This document shows positions 1 through 11,786 of a stretch of DNA of 64,000 bases, in pieces (position 1 is the first letter of the stretch; each line of letters begins with the position of its first letter). The DNA is from Pseudomonas sp. HS6 (lineage in GTDB: Bacteria; Pseudomonadota; Gammaproteobacteria; Pseudomonadales; Pseudomonadaceae), in the NCBI RefSeq assembly GCF_023375815.1, contig NZ_CP067412.1:2728001-2792000 (forward strand), given 5' to 3'. The translations under genes and the position numbers were made by a program. The notes beneath the pieces are model-generated. The model searched no databases, was not told where the DNA came from, and saw nothing but the letters and a program-made list of their open reading frames with translations.

Positions 1-587
1 CCTTCCTTGAGCCGTTGCAGCAGATCGTCGGGCGGCAAATCGACGATGACCACCTCATCGGCCGTGTCGAACACATGATCCGGCACGGTTTCCCAGACAC
101 GAATGCCGGTGATGCCGCCGACAATGTCGTTCAGGCTTTCAAGGTGCTGGACGTTCATGGTCGACCAGACATCGATGCCGGCACCCAGCAGTTCTTCGAC
201 GTCCTGCCAGCGTTTCGGGTGGCGTGAGCCGACGATGTTGGAGTGCGCCAGTTCGTCGATGAGAATCAGCGAGGGTTTACGGGTGAGCGCCGCGTCCAGA
301 TCGAATTCGGTCAAGGTGCGGTTCTTGTCGATGACTTGCTTGAGGGGCAATTGCTCGAGGCCGGCGGTCAGGGCCTGGGTTTCGGCGCGGCCATGGGTTT
401 CGATCACGCCGCTCACGACGTCGATGTGCTGTTGCTGCGCGGTCTGGGCTGCGCTCAGCATCGCGTAGGTCTTGCCGACCCCGGCACTGGCACCGAAGAA
501 GATTTTCAGCCGGCCGCGAGCGGCCTGCGCTTCGTCTTCGCGAATCTGCGCCAGGAGCTGATCGGGATCGGGACGTTGGTCGGTCAT
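1..587 (-). CDS. kdpD: KdpD sensor kinase, N-terminal part (runs off the left edge)
   Basis: Membrane sensor kinase that, with KdpE, controls the kdp potassium-uptake operon. Only the first 195 codons are in the window. The ATG at 587 lies 26 bp after kdpC in the same direction. The visible part is the cytoplasmic KdpD domain: a Walker A motif GASAGVGKT (Lys39) and a Walker B-like LILIDELAHSN near position 220-255 of the window. The membrane segments, GAF-like and kinase domains, and presumably kdpE, lie beyond the edge. Identity is strongly supported by both motifs and by the conserved kdpFABC-D order. Confidence 0.95.
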   Translation of the reverse strand, partial: MTDQRPDPDQLLAQIREDEAQAARGRLKIFFGASAGVGKTYAMLSAAQTAQQQHIDVVSGVIETHGRAETQALTAGLEQLPLKQVIDKNRTLTEFDLDAALTRKPSLILIDELAHSNIVGSRHPKRWQDVEELLGAGIDVWSTMNVQHLESLNDIVGGITGIRVWETVPDHVFDTADEVVIVDLPPDDLLQRLKE

Positions 588-613
588 CAAACCCACCCTA
601 TGTGGATTGCTGC

Positions 614-1186
614 TCAATGTGTGGCATCGAGTGCCAGGTTCAGTGCCAGGACATTGACCCGTGGCTCGCCAAGAAACCCGAGCAGCGTGCCTTCGGCGTG
701 TTCGTCGATGAGCTGGCGAACACGCGCCACGGGCAGGTTGCGTACCCGGGCGATCCGGTCTGCCTGATACAGGGCGGCAGCGACGCTGATATGCGGGTCA
801 AGACCACTAGCCGAACTGTAGACCAGGTCGGCGGGCACCGTGGCGGTGTTCCCGGGGTCGGCAGCATGCAGCGCATCGACGCGCCCCTTGATCGCATCGG
901 CCAGCGCCGGGTTCAGCGGGCCCAGGTTTGACCCGGAAGACGAGGCGCCGTTGTAAGGCATCGGGCTGGTGGCGGACGGGCGACTCCAGAAGTGCCGGGG
1001 ATCGCTGAAACCTTGGCCGATCAACGACGAACCGACGACCTTGCCATCGCGTTCGATCAGGCTGCCGGCGGCCTGTGAGGGAAAGACCAGCCGGGCGATG
1101 CCGGTGGTCAGCAGCGGATACGCCAGGCCGGTGATCAGCGACAGGGCGATCAACAGCGTCGAGGCGGGGCGAAGTAGGGAAATCAT
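614..1186 (-). CDS. kdpC: K+-transporting ATPase subunit C
   Basis: Accessory subunit of the Kdp P-type potassium pump; it stabilises the KdpA-KdpB complex in the inner membrane. 190 residues, the usual family length. One N-terminal membrane segment (about residues 7-30) is followed by a periplasmic domain with the family signature region [17 protein letters not shown] near residues 130-146. It starts 12 bp after kdpB, so it is cotranscribed. Nothing unusual is seen. Confidence 0.97.
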   Translation of the reverse strand: MISLLRPASTLLIALSLITGLAYPLLTTGIARLVFPSQAAGSLIERDGKVVGSSLIGQGFSDPRHFWSRPSATSPMPYNGASSSGSNLGPLNPALADAIKGRVDALHAADPGNTATVPADLVYSSASGLDPHISVAAALYQADRIARVRNLPVARVRQLIDEHAEGTLLGFLGEPRVNVLALNLALDATH

Positions 1187-1198
1187 GTCAGTGCTCCT

Positions 1199-3277
<2,079 letters not shown>

Positions 3278-3287
3278 GTCCGTGATC

Positions 3288-5060
3288 TCACTTGATCATC
3301 ATGAAGTGTTCAACGACCGGGCCCAGTGCGAGCGCCGGCACGTAGTTCAACAAACCGACCAGCAACACCGTGCCGATCAACAGCACCACGAACAGCAAAC
3401 CGTGGGTCGGCATGGTGCCGGCGTTGACCGTCAGGCGTTTCTTCGCGGCCAGGCTGCCGGCCACGGCGAGCACCGGCACGATCACGCCGAACCGGCCAAA
3501 CCAGACCATGATCGACAGCATCGTGTTGTAGAACGGGGTGTTGGCCGACAGACCCGCGAAGGCGCTGCCGTTGTTGTTGGCCGCCGAGGTGAAGGCGTAA
3601 AGGATTTCCGAAAAACCGTGGACGCCGGGATTGGCGATCCCCAATTTTCCGGCCTCGGCCATGACCGCGATGGCCGTGCCGAACAGCACCAGCAGCGGCG
3701 TCACGAGGATGGCGATGGCGACCATTTTCATCTCGTAGGCCTCGATTTTCTTGCCGAGGTATTCCGGCGTGCGGCCGATCATCAGCCCGGCGATGAACAC
3801 CGCGAGGATCGCGAACACCAACATGCCGTACAGCCCCGAGCCAGTGCCGCCGAACACCACTTCGCCCAATTGCATCAGGATCAACGGCACCGCGCCGCCG
3901 AGTGGGGTGAACGAGTCATGCATTGCATTGACCGCGCCACAGGAGGCGGCCGTGGTCACGGCGGCGAACAGGCTGGAGGCGTTGATGCCGAAGCGCACCT
4001 CCTTGCCTTCCAGGTTGCCCGCCGCCGTATCGATGCCCAGCGAGGCAAACTGCGGATTGCCGAGCTGTTCGTAGTGGGTGACGGCCACCACCGCAATCAC
4101 AAAGATCACGGTCATCGTCGCCAGCAGCGCCCAGCCTTGTCGCAGGTCACCGACGATGTGCCCGAACACGAAACACAGCGCGGTCGGGATCAGGAAAATC
4201 GCGATCAACTGCAAGAAGTTGGTCAGGGCGGTGGGGTTCTCGTAAGGGTGCGCCGAGTTGGCGTTGAAGAATCCACCGCCATTGGTGCCCAGCATCTTGA
4301 TCGCTTCCTGCGAGGCCACCGGGCCCATGGCCAGGGTCTGCTTGTCGGTGCTGAGGCTTTGCAGCACCGGGTTGCCCTGGGCGTCGAGGGTCGGCTGGCC
4401 GGCGTCATTGAGCACCGGCGCCTGGTATTGCAGGACCTCCAGTGTCGAGACGTCCTTGTACGGGTCAAGGTTCTGGATCACCCCTTGGCTGACAAAGAAC
4501 AGCGCGAAAATCAGCGACAGCGGCAGCAGCACCCACAAGGTGATGCGCGTAAGGTCGGTCCAGGCGTTGCCGATGCTGTCCGCGCTGTGCCGGGCGAAAC
4601 CACGGATCAGCGCCACCGCTACCACGATGCCGGTGGCGGCGGAGAGGAAGTTCTGCACGGTCAGCGCGAGCATCTGGGTCAGGTAGCTCATCGTCGCTTC
4701 GCCGCTGTAGCCCTGCCAGTCAGTGTTGGTGACGAAACTGGCGGCGGTGTTGAACGCCGAATCCGGCGTGACCGCGACCATGCCTTGCGGGTTGAAAGGC
4801 AGCACACCCTGCAGCCGTTGCAACGCGTAAACCACCAGTAAACCCAGCGCATTGAACACGATCACCGCGAGCGCGTATTGCAGCCAGCTCATCGGCGTTT
4901 CGGCCTTGATGCCGGCCAGTCGGTACAGCGGCGACTCGATGCGCGATCCGAGGCTGAAGCGGCCCTCCATGACCTTGGTCAGCCAGATCCCCAGAGGCCA
5001 GGCCAAAAGGCCGAGCGCCACCAGGAAGGCTGCCAGCAGGACCCAGGCTTGAATAGTCAT
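3288..5060 (-). CDS. kdpA: K+-transporting ATPase subunit A
   Basis: Potassium-binding, channel-like subunit of the Kdp complex, related to the SKT transporters. 590 residues, slightly longer than the roughly 560 common in enterobacteria. The extra length seems to sit in a hydrophilic loop about residues 205-240 (around [14 protein letters not shown]). Selectivity-filter-like segments such as [20 protein letters not shown] and [17 protein letters not shown] are visible. The ATG overlaps the stop of kdpF (ATGA), indicating translational coupling. Confidence 0.97.
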   Translation of the reverse strand: MTIQAWVLLAAFLVALGLLAWPLGIWLTKVMEGRFSLGSRIESPLYRLAGIKAETPMSWLQYALAVIVFNALGLLVVYALQRLQGVLPFNPQGMVAVTPDSAFNTAASFVTNTDWQGYSGEATMSYLTQMLALTVQNFLSAATGIVVAVALIRGFARHSADSIGNAWTDLTRITLWVLLPLSLIFALFFVSQGVIQNLDPYKDVSTLEVLQYQAPVLNDAGQPTLDAQGNPVLQSLSTDKQTLAMGPVASQEAIKMLGTNGGGFFNANSAHPYENPTALTNFLQLIAIFLIPTALCFVFGHIVGDLRQGWALLATMTVIFVIAVVAVTHYEQLGNPQFASLGIDTAAGNLEGKEVRFGINASSLFAAVTTAASCGAVNAMHDSFTPLGGAVPLILMQLGEVVFGGTGSGLYGMLVFAILAVFIAGLMIGRTPEYLGKKIEAYEMKMVAIAILVTPLLVLFGTAIAVMAEAGKLGIANPGVHGFSEILYAFTSAANNNGSAFAGLSANTPFYNTMLSIMVWFGRFGVIVPVLAVAGSLAAKKRLTVNAGTMPTHGLLFVVLLIGTVLLVGLLNYVPALALGPVVEHFMMIK

Positions 5061-5149
5061 AGGAAGTCCTCCGGAAACAGCAACGCGCAGACGAGATAGA
5101 CCAGCAAGGCCGCCGCGATCAGGCTGCCGATCAGATAGAAACCAGTCAT
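5057..5149 (-). CDS. kdpF: KdpF small membrane subunit (30 aa)
   Basis: Single-span peptide of 30 residues beginning [18 protein letters not shown] and ending FPEDFL. In the family KdpF is a lipid-like stabiliser of the KdpABC complex. It was found by reading the strand upstream of kdpA. A strong AGGAGG lies 5 bp before the ATG, and the stop overlaps the kdpA start as ATGA. Its own start overlaps the stop of the preceding 31-residue ORF in the same way. Confidence 0.9.
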   Translation of the reverse strand: MTGFYLIGSLIAAALLVYLVCALLFPEDFL

Positions 5150-5241
5150 GACCGCCTCCTGTTCAGCGCTGCACAACCGCGCGCCAGACCAATGAGACAG
5201 AAAACGAACAACGCACCCAGCACAACAAAAACGATGTCCAT
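5146..5241 (-). CDS. Small membrane peptide encoded ahead of kdpF (31 aa)
   Basis: A short ORF starting at 5241, preceded by AGGAGGGAATGCC. It encodes [20 protein letters not shown], then [11 protein letters not shown] and stop. It has one hydrophobic span of about 18 residues and a basic C-terminus, so it should insert with its C-terminus in the cytoplasm. The stop overlaps the kdpF ATG (ATGA), so three successive genes are coupled this way. From memory, short peptides of similar layout with an Arg-x-Cys motif precede kdpF in other kdp operons, but I could not check this. The function is unknown; a further Kdp subunit or assembly factor is a reasonable guess. Confidence 0.72.
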   Translation of the reverse strand: MDIVFVVLGALFVFCLIGLARGCAALNRRRS

Positions 5242-5266
5242 GGCATTCCCTCCTGCTAATGAGGGA

Positions 5267-5331
5267 AGCCTAGGGAGTGCGCTAATAAGTTGTCAGAAGG
5301 ATGTGAAGCGAAAGAATAAAAGTTCTATAAA
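5267..5331 (-). promoter_or_regulatory. Putative kdp promoter with KdpE-like box
   Basis: On the minus strand, TTTATAGAACTTTTATTC (5331-5314) resembles the T-rich KdpE site TTTATA-N-TTT of E. coli. It lies about 18 bp upstream of a possible -35 CTGACA (5296-5291) and -10 TAGGCT (5272-5267), separated by 18 bp. The -10 is about 25 bp before the small membrane peptide start. Base matching by eye only. Confidence 0.4.
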
Positions 5332-5344
5332 GACGGGAAGCGGC

Positions 5345-6694
5345 TCAGGGTTGCTTGATGCTGACGGTGACACACAGACCGCTGTTCTCGATGACGTCGG
5401 TAAACCCCAGATCAACCATGAGCCCCGTACGATCGGCAATCGCCTTGACGATGGACAAACCCAGCCCCGAGCCCGACTCATCGGTGCCCAGGCTGCGATA
5501 GAACGGGTCGAAGACACGCGCCTGTTCTTCCAAGGCAATCCCGGGGCCGGTGTCGCTGACTTGCAGTACGACCGTCGCTTGCTTCCGTTTGACCGACAGG
5601 TCGATGCGTCCGCCGGGTGGGGTGTAGCGGATGGCGTTGTCCACCAGGTTGCGGATCAGGATCAGCAGGTCGGTTTCATTGATGTCGACCTGCACGTCTT
5701 CGCTGCTCTCGACGCCGATATCGATATTCTTGCGGTCTGCCAGAGGCAGCAGGTCTTCCAGAATCCGCCGATAGATGTGCAGGACTGACACAGTGGTCGG
5801 CGCTGCACTTGAGCTCGACTGCACGGCGGCCAGGCTCAGCAGTTGATCGATCAGGTTTCGGCTGCGTTCAATGCCTCGGGATAACGGCAACAGGCGTTCG
5901 CGGGCGGCTGCCGGCATTTCCGTGGCGGCAAGGCGTTCGGCCTGAAGTGAGAGGGCGGTCATCGGTGAGCGCAGTTCATGCGCGGCATCGGCGACGAAAC
6001 GCCGCTGGTTGTCCACGGATTGGGATACGCGACCGAGCAGGCGATTGATGGCGACTACAAACGGTCGGATCTCGCTCGGCACATGGCTTTCGTCGACCGG
6101 GTGCAGGGCTTGTTCGCCACGCTGATCGATGTCAGCCGAAAGCGTGGCGATGGGGCGGAACATCTTGCGCACCAGATCACCCACCACCAGCAACAGCACC
6201 GGAAACAGAATCAGAAACGGCAGCAGACTGCGCCAGGCGCTTTCGCGGGCCTCCTTGTCGCGCACGCCGGTTTCCTGGGCGACGACGATGCGCTCGCCAC
6301 GGGCCGTGGTTCTGACCAGCACGCGAAAGTCTTCACCGCTCACCTTCAAGGTCGACAGGCCATCAGACAGGGTTGTGGGGAAGGGCAGCGGCAGCAGGGC
6401 GTCATCGTTGCCGACCGCTTGGCTGCCGTCGGCCAGGTATTGCACGATGACTCGCGATTCTTCGTTGTCGTCGTCCACGGCCTGAGCGGCGGGGTAGTGC
6501 AGGGTCATTTGCTGGCGGTCGTAGAGGGCCGCCACCTGGCGCAGGGTTTCGTCCTGCATTTCGTGGGCTTCGTCCAGCGCCGAGACAAACGCAAAAACCG
6601 CCGCCAGCAGCGCGACGATCAGGATGGCCAGCGACAGCGTGACCGACAGCCGAAGTTGCACCGAATCCCTCAGGCGCCTTTTGAAACCATCCAT
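5345..6694 (-). CDS. Sensor histidine kinase, QseC-like
   Basis: Inner-membrane sensor kinase of 449 residues. Layout: membrane span about 18-38, periplasmic sensor region about 40-155, second span about 156-173, HAMP-like linker, H-box DAAHELRSPMTAL with His239, then an ATPase domain with an N-box (NLVDNAIRYTPPGGR), DTGPGI and GSGLGLSIV. It overlaps the response regulator gene by 25 bp, typical of a coupled pair. It sits directly upstream of kdp in the same direction, yet kdpD is at the other end of the operon, so its signal is not evidently potassium. The closest family by eye is QseC/PmrB-type. Confidence 0.9.
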   Translation of the reverse strand: MDGFKRRLRDSVQLRLSVTLSLAILIVALLAAVFAFVSALDEAHEMQDETLRQVAALYDRQQMTLHYPAAQAVDDDNEESRVIVQYLADGSQAVGNDDALLPLPFPTTLSDGLSTLKVSGEDFRVLVRTTARGERIVVAQETGVRDKEARESAWRSLLPFLILFPVLLLVVGDLVRKMFRPIATLSADIDQRGEQALHPVDESHVPSEIRPFVVAINRLLGRVSQSVDNQRRFVADAAHELRSPMTALSLQAERLAATEMPAAARERLLPLSRGIERSRNLIDQLLSLAAVQSSSSAAPTTVSVLHIYRRILEDLLPLADRKNIDIGVESSEDVQVDINETDLLILIRNLVDNAIRYTPPGGRIDLSVKRKQATVVLQVSDTGPGIALEEQARVFDPFYRSLGTDESGSGLGLSIVKAIADRTGLMVDLGFTDVIENSGLCVTVSIKQP

Positions 6695-7335
6695 CCCATT
6701 CCCCTGACGTTCTTGATGACGTGACTGCCGAGTTTGCGTCGCAGGGAGTGAATCAGAAATTCCACCGCATTGCTTTCCACTTCGTTGCCCCAGCCATAGA
6801 GCCGGTCTTCGAGTTCACTGCGCGAGAGAATCGCCCCTGGCCGGATCAGCAAGGCCTGTAACAGGGCGAACTCGCGGCTGGACAATTGCACCTCCGCGTT
6901 TTCCGCAGTGGTGGCTTGTTTGGACACCAGATCCAGCGAAACCACGCCGTTGTCGAGCAGCGACAGGGCGCTGCCACCCTTGCGCCGCAACACCGCGCGC
7001 ATCCGCGCCAGCAGCTCGGCCATGTCGAAAGGTTTGAGCAGGTAATCGTCAGCACCGCCGTCGAGGCCGCGCAAGCGGTCGTCGAGACCGTCCCGGGCGG
7101 TGATGATCAGCAACGGCACCGGGTTGTTGCGCCTGCGAATGCTGTCGAGCACGTCCAGCCCGTCCTTGCCGGGCAAGCCGAGGTCCAGCAGCACCAGGTC
7201 GTAGTGCTGGGTGTCCAGCGTGGCCAGTGCGGTGAGCCCGTTTTTCACCCAGTCAGTGGCGTAACTGGCGTCGTTCAGCGCACCCTGGATGGCGTCGCCG
7301 ATCATCGGATCGTCTTCCACCAGTAATATCCGCAT
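6670..7335 (-). CDS. OmpR-family response regulator, QseB-like
   Basis: Partner of the adjacent kinase. 221 residues: a receiver domain (acidic pair EDD at 7-9, phospho-acceptor Asp51 in LLDLGLPG, Lys in LLKPF about 101) and a C-terminal winged helix (LSSREFALLQALL ... SNAVEFLIHSLRRKLG). The ATG at 7335 lies only 13 bp past the terminator of the upstream lipoprotein gene. Its promoter therefore has to lie in the 40 bp before that terminator, or it depends on read-through. Confidence 0.92.
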   Translation of the reverse strand: MRILLVEDDPMIGDAIQGALNDASYATDWVKNGLTALATLDTQHYDLVLLDLGLPGKDGLDVLDSIRRRNNPVPLLIITARDGLDDRLRGLDGGADDYLLKPFDMAELLARMRAVLRRKGGSALSLLDNGVVSLDLVSKQATTAENAEVQLSSREFALLQALLIRPGAILSRSELEDRLYGWGNEVESNAVEFLIHSLRRKLGSHVIKNVRGMGWMVSKGA

Positions 7336-7347
7336 GACCCGCTCCCC

Positions 7348-7381
7348 AAAAAAATAGCGCGACGGGCAGGGCCGTCGCGCT
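7348..7381 (-). terminator. Rho-independent terminator after lipoprotein gene
   Basis: Perfect 10-bp stem AGCGCGACGG / CCGTCGCGCT with a 6-nt loop. On the minus strand it is followed by ATTTTTTT (to 7348). It ends the leftward transcript of the lipoprotein gene. Confidence 0.85.
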
Positions 7382-7421
7382 TGTATTGAAGCATCTGTGC
7401 AAGGGTTTGTCCGGCCCCGGA

Positions 7422-7859
7422 TCAGGCGTTGCCCTTCAGCGAGTCAAAGGCTTTGAGCAACTCGTCCATCCGTGCCTTGCAGTCTTTCTGTTGCGGGGTG
7501 CTGGCACGCAAGGTGTCGAGCGAGCGGTCGATGGCCTTGTCCAGCATGTGCCAGTCGCCGGCGGCGCGCGGCTTGATCCCGGCTTCGGCAGAGTCCCAGG
7601 CGGTTTCCAGATCCTTGATCCGGGCCTTGGCGCCGGGCAGGTCGTTTTTGTCGACGAGCGCCGCGACGTCGGCGGCGATGTTGCGGAACTCGGACAGATC
7701 ACCCAGTTTTGAAGCGGTTTGGCCTTGTGTGCTGACTGCTCCCGCAGCGGCGTTTGCAGCAGGCTTGTCGGCAGGTTTCGAGCAACCGGCAGCAATGCTC
7801 AGCAGGCAGATGGACGAGACGATGGCGACGTGACGAATGATGTTTTGAATCTGGCGCAT
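7422..7859 (-). CDS. Small lipoprotein, unknown function (145 aa)
   Basis: Starts at the ATG at 7859; a longer frame upstream lacks support and overlaps the neighbouring gene. The signal peptide ends in a lipobox, SIAAGC (Cys about 26), so it is an acylated envelope protein. The mature part is helical and charged and carries the motif [21 protein letters not shown], resembling short periplasmic helical-bundle proteins. It lies 28 bp after a COG4705-type membrane protein gene and is probably cotranscribed with it. No enzymatic motif was seen. Confidence 0.85.
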   Translation of the reverse strand: MRQIQNIIRHVAIVSSICLLSIAAGCSKPADKPAANAAAGAVSTQGQTASKLGDLSEFRNIAADVAALVDKNDLPGAKARIKDLETAWDSAEAGIKPRAAGDWHMLDKAIDRSLDTLRASTPQQKDCKARMDELLKAFDSLKGNA

Positions 7860-7887
7860 GATAATTCCTTGATGAAAGTCTGAAGGT

Positions 7888-8652
7888 TTACTGAGTGATT
7901 GCTTTGCGATTGCCGGTGCTGATCTGCGCGACGGTGACCAGCAGGACGATGACGCAGAGGAAGATCGCGCTGGTCCAGGTCGCGCCCATGCCGAGGCCAC
8001 CGTAGGTTTTGGCCTGGGTCAGCAGGTCCCCGAGGGACGCGCCGAAGGGGCGGGTCAGGATGTAGGCGATCCAGAACGTCAGCACCGTGTTGCCGCCCAA
8101 TCGCCAGGCAATGAAGGTGGCGGCGATCAGCGCGCCGAAGATGACGGCGCCGACGGTGAAGCCCAGCCCCAGTGCTTCGGTCGCCAGGTCGCCGGCGGCC
8201 GTGCCGAGGGCAAAGGTGCAGAGCACCGTGGCCCAATAGAACAGTTCCCGTCGCGGGGTTACGATTTCGCGGATCGACAGGCTGCGTTCCGTCCGGTACC
8301 AGACCAGGAAATTCACCACCAGCAATACGGAGAACACAGCGGTGCTGGTATAGAGGCTGACGTCCAGCATGTCGGTCAGGATGTCGGTGATCTGCGTGCC
8401 GACGATGCTCACCAGCACCACGGTCAGCCAGTAGATCCAAGGGGTGTAAGCCTTGGTACGCAACTGGGTGAACAGCGCGATGGCCAGCAGCGCGGCCATG
8501 CCGAGGCTGGTCGGGCCCGCGCCGAAACCGGCATCCACGGCCAGAAAGTCGGCACCGGTTTCACCCACGGTCGTGGACAGGATCTTGATCACCCAGAAGG
8601 ACAGCGTCACTTCGGGCACTTTGTTGAGCCAGTCGGCTATGGCGGGTTTCAT
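7888..8652 (-). CDS. COG4705-type integral membrane protein
   Basis: 254 residues with seven to eight predicted spans. The repeated signature [20 protein letters not shown], followed by ET, and the later [12 protein letters not shown] and [17 protein letters not shown] are typical of the COG4705 membrane-anchored repeat proteins. Their role is unknown; they are often found near two-component systems and small lipoproteins, as here. The downstream lipoprotein gene is only 28 bp away. Confidence 0.85.
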   Translation of the reverse strand: MKPAIADWLNKVPEVTLSFWVIKILSTTVGETGADFLAVDAGFGAGPTSLGMAALLAIALFTQLRTKAYTPWIYWLTVVLVSIVGTQITDILTDMLDVSLYTSTAVFSVLLVVNFLVWYRTERSLSIREIVTPRRELFYWATVLCTFALGTAAGDLATEALGLGFTVGAVIFGALIAATFIAWRLGGNTVLTFWIAYILTRPFGASLGDLLTQAKTYGGLGMGATWTSAIFLCVIVLLVTVAQISTGNRKAITQ

Positions 8653-8742
8653 GGATGGGATGCCTCTCCTGAGCAGCGCTGGAAGTGCGCAGGAGAGAAG
8701 GTACCCAGGGAAACTTAGCTGAGCCTGAGGGGCACGCGATGG

Positions 8743-9612
8743 TTAGCGCAGCGGCACGTAAATATCCGTTTGCCACTGCTCCTTCGGGATCTCGGGACTG
8801 ATGCTCAAGTACTCGAAAAACAGCGGGTGATCGCGCAGTTCTTCGCCGCTGGCGGGCAGCCAGTCGCGGTAGACCGGGTAGATGGTTTCACCGATGTGAT
8901 CGGTGGAACCTGTGTGACGCACCACGGCGCAGCGGCCGGCAGGAATGCTCAGCTCGTGGACGTTGAATTCATTCGGCGCCACCGCTTCACGGATTTCGCC
9001 GCAGATCGCGAAATGAAAGTCTTCCGGCGGCGTCGTGTCAGGATTGCCGTAAGGAATCCCGAACGTGCGGCTCGATGCCACCGGTGACTGCCCGCTTTGC
9101 TGGCGCCACTGGATGAAGCGTTGCACGCTTTGATTGACAAGGCCCGGTGGCCCACGGTGATCGAGTGCTGCGACCTGGATTCCGGGGAAGTCGACGATTC
9201 GTACCTGCATGGTAATGCTCCTTGAAAAGTGAGGAATGGCGAAGACCGTGTGCCAGACGCTCCAGTCCGGAGCCTTGCGAAACGCCCCCGGCGAAGTGCC
9301 GAAGGCTCGCTTGAATGCCCTGGAAAACGCTTCGGGACTTTCGAACCCGGCGTCGAGCGTCGCTTCCATCACTGAATGGTCGGGCAGGGTGCTCAAACGG
9401 TGCGCGGCACGGCGCAGGCGCATCAGCTGCACATAGCGCGAGACGGGCACGCCGACGTATCCCGTGAACTGCCGGTGAAAGTGGAACTCGGAAAAGTTCG
9501 CCACCTGGCTCAGCGCTTTCACCGACAGGTCGCCTTCAAGATTGGCGTCGATGTAGGCGAGTACGACGGTGAAGCGCTTCGCGTAGGCAGTTTGCGTCGG
9601 TGCGTCTGGCAC
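8743..9612 (-). CDS. AraC-family regulator with GyrI-like effector domain
   Basis: 289 residues, GTG start at 9612 preceded by AGGAG. The N-terminal 110 residues hold two helix-turn-helix motifs (FSEFHFHRQFTGYVGVPVSRY; GFESPEAFSRAFKRAFGTSPG). The C-terminal 155 residues, from MQVRIVDFPGIQVAALDHRG, form a GyrI/SbmC-like ligand-binding domain as in Rob and BmrR. It is probably a small-molecule-responsive regulator; the target is not evident. The neighbours on both sides run in the same direction but have clear gaps. Confidence 0.92.
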   Translation of the reverse strand: MPDAPTQTAYAKRFTVVLAYIDANLEGDLSVKALSQVANFSEFHFHRQFTGYVGVPVSRYVQLMRLRRAAHRLSTLPDHSVMEATLDAGFESPEAFSRAFKRAFGTSPGAFRKAPDWSVWHTVFAIPHFSRSITMQVRIVDFPGIQVAALDHRGPPGLVNQSVQRFIQWRQQSGQSPVASSRTFGIPYGNPDTTPPEDFHFAICGEIREAVAPNEFNVHELSIPAGRCAVVRHTGSTDHIGETIYPVYRDWLPASGEELRDHPLFFEYLSISPEIPKEQWQTDIYVPLR

Positions 9613-9734
9613 GGAATGAAGCTCCTGGAGTAACGGTCGGCCCTAGAATCGTCGAAAGCGGCGTACAGATACCTAGCCGGACTTGCTCAGGGTTTGACCT
9701 CTTCAGGCATTACATCCGAACGACCGTGCACGAA

Positions 9735-11702
9735 TCAATCGCGCGACTGGGCGACGATCGCAAAGTTGCCCGGTGCTTTCTCCAGCAATCCGAGGAATCT
9801 CACCAGATCGACCGTGCTGCCATCGACTTTCAAGTCTTTTGAGGTGAGGGCATCCTTGAACCCCGCCGTGCCGCCCAGTAGTTGGACGAACAAGTCTTTG
9901 GTGACAGTCAGTGTTGCGTTGGCATTCGCTGCCGGCGGGTCTTTTCGGTAGTGCAGCACGGCGTTCTCGATCCAAAGCACGAAGGATTCGCGGGTATCGG
10001 TCAGTTGCAGGTTGAAGGTCCAGTTCTTGCCGTCCGCCGCCGGCCCGTCGAGGCTCGCAGCCATGGCTTCGAGGAAGCGTTCGGTGGGCGTCTGCTGCAT
10101 CAGTTCGATCAGGTCCGAACGTCTCACGCCTTTGGCCGGCGGGCCGTTGCGCAGTTCCTGGGCGGCGGTCAGGTAGCTGTTGCGCCAGGTCGCGGATTCC
10201 GACTGGTAGCCTAATTGTTCGTAAGTCTGGGCCAGCAGTTCCTTGGCTGCCTTATCGTTGGGCTGATCAAGGACGGCTTGATCCAACAGCTCGGCCACCC
10301 AACGATATTCGCCTTTGTCATAGGCCACGCGCGCGGCTTCGATCACTTTGGCGTTGCCGCCCATCATCTCGACGTAGCGTCTGGCGGACTCCCTGGGGGG
10401 GAGCGGATTCAGATGCGCCGGGTTGCCGTCATAGGCGCCGAGGTACATCTGGTAGATCGCTTTGACGTTGTGTCGCACGTCGCCGTAATAGCCGCGGGTG
10501 CCGAAGTACGAGGCCAGCGAGTCAGGTAGCTGGATCTTCTCGGCGATTTCGTTGGGCGTGTAGCCCGCGTTCATCAGCCGTACGGTCTGATCGTGCATGT
10601 ACTTGTAGACGTCGCGGTGTTTGGTGATGAACTCGCGGATCCGCTCATTGCCCCAGATCGGCCAGTTGTGCTGGCCGAAATAGACTTCGGTGTCGCCCAG
10701 TTCATCGAGAGCGATCTGGGCGTAGTCAGACCAAAGCAATGCGTCGCGCACCTTGGCGCCACGGATCGGCAAAAGATTGTGCATGGTCTGCGCCAGCAGC
10801 TCGGCGCCGCCGTAGGCCTTGCGTTCGGGGATGGAAAAGGTCAGTTCGGCCGGCGCCTCTGCGCCTGGAATGTTGTGGAACACGAAGGTCACGCCGTCGA
10901 TGACCAGTTCCTGCGTCGGCTGATCGATGATCTGCGTCGGCGGCAGAATGCCGATGCTGCCGTAGGCGACGTTTTTGCCCAGCCCGGTATCCACCATGCC
11001 GGTTGCGCCCGGCGCCAGGTTCTTGCCGAACTGATACATCGAACGGCGAGACATCGCCGGCCCGGCCAACACGTTTTCGCTGGTGGCTTCTTCCATGAAA
11101 CCGACAGGGGCCACTACGGGAATCTTGCGTTCAGTCACTTCCGCGACCGAGGTAATGCCCAGCACACCGCCGAAGTGGTCGGCGTGGTCATGGGTGAAGA
11201 TGATGGCGGTCACGGGTTTGTCGCCCAGTTGTGCGCGGGCGAATGCCAGGGCTGCGGCGGCGGTTTCTTTTGAAGTCAGCGGATCGACCACGATCCACCC
11301 GGTCTGGCCTTCGATCAGCGTCATGTTGGCGATGTCGAAACCGCGCAACTGGTAGATGCCGTCGGTGACTTTGAACAAACCGATCTGGGCGTTGAGCATC
11401 GCATGGCGCCACAGGCTCGGGTTGACCGTCGCGGGGGCCTTGCCTTCGACAAATCGGAACGCATCGAAATCGATCAGCACAGAACCGTCGGAACCGAGGA
11501 TCTGGCCTGTCGGCCGGGCGATGAGGCCGCGTTGGGCGTCTTCCATGTCCCGCGTGTCATTGAGGTCCAGGCCCTTGACCGAGGCTTCGATCACCGCTGC
11601 GGTAGCTGGCGTTGCTTCGCCATTGGCAACGCTCGGTGGTTTGTCACAACCGGCGAGGGATACCAGCGCCAGCGCGATGAGTGTGTGGCAGGTCGATCTC
11701 AT
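9735..11702 (-). CDS. Alkylsulfatase, SdsA1-like metallo-beta-lactamase-fold lipoprotein
   Basis: Hydrolyses linear alkyl sulfates such as dodecyl sulfate to alcohol and sulfate. 655 residues from the ATG at 11702; longer upstream frames run into the LysR promoter. The signal peptide has a lipobox SLAGC (Cys19). A dinuclear zinc site THDHADH is visible (His171, His173, Asp175, His176), followed by the central helical dimerisation region and a C-terminal SCP2-like domain (from about residue 540). It is divergent from a LysR gene, matching the sdsA1-sdsB1 arrangement in P. aeruginosa. Having a lipobox rather than a cleaved secretion signal suggests cell attachment. Confidence 0.9.
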   Translation of the reverse strand: MRSTCHTLIALALVSLAGCDKPPSVANGEATPATAAVIEASVKGLDLNDTRDMEDAQRGLIARPTGQILGSDGSVLIDFDAFRFVEGKAPATVNPSLWRHAMLNAQIGLFKVTDGIYQLRGFDIANMTLIEGQTGWIVVDPLTSKETAAAALAFARAQLGDKPVTAIIFTHDHADHFGGVLGITSVAEVTERKIPVVAPVGFMEEATSENVLAGPAMSRRSMYQFGKNLAPGATGMVDTGLGKNVAYGSIGILPPTQIIDQPTQELVIDGVTFVFHNIPGAEAPAELTFSIPERKAYGGAELLAQTMHNLLPIRGAKVRDALLWSDYAQIALDELGDTEVYFGQHNWPIWGNERIREFITKHRDVYKYMHDQTVRLMNAGYTPNEIAEKIQLPDSLASYFGTRGYYGDVRHNVKAIYQMYLGAYDGNPAHLNPLPPRESARRYVEMMGGNAKVIEAARVAYDKGEYRWVAELLDQAVLDQPNDKAAKELLAQTYEQLGYQSESATWRNSYLTAAQELRNGPPAKGVRRSDLIELMQQTPTERFLEAMAASLDGPAADGKNWTFNLQLTDTRESFVLWIENAVLHYRKDPPAANANATLTVTKDLFVQLLGGTAGFKDALTSKDLKVDGSTVDLVRFLGLLEKAPGNFAIVAQSRD

Positions 11703-11764
11703 TCTTGTTGTTCTCCGATGATCAATCAGCAGAGAGTAGGGAGAGGAGGGTGATGTATCCAATG

Positions 11765-11786
11765 CATTGTTTACATCCAGACAATG
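11765..11786. promoter_or_regulatory. Inverted repeat, candidate LysR operator
   Basis: Perfect repeat CATTGT-N10-ACAATG midway in the 103-bp gap between the divergent alkylsulfatase and LysR genes. The size and symmetry suit a LysR-type recognition site controlling both genes. Confidence 0.5.
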
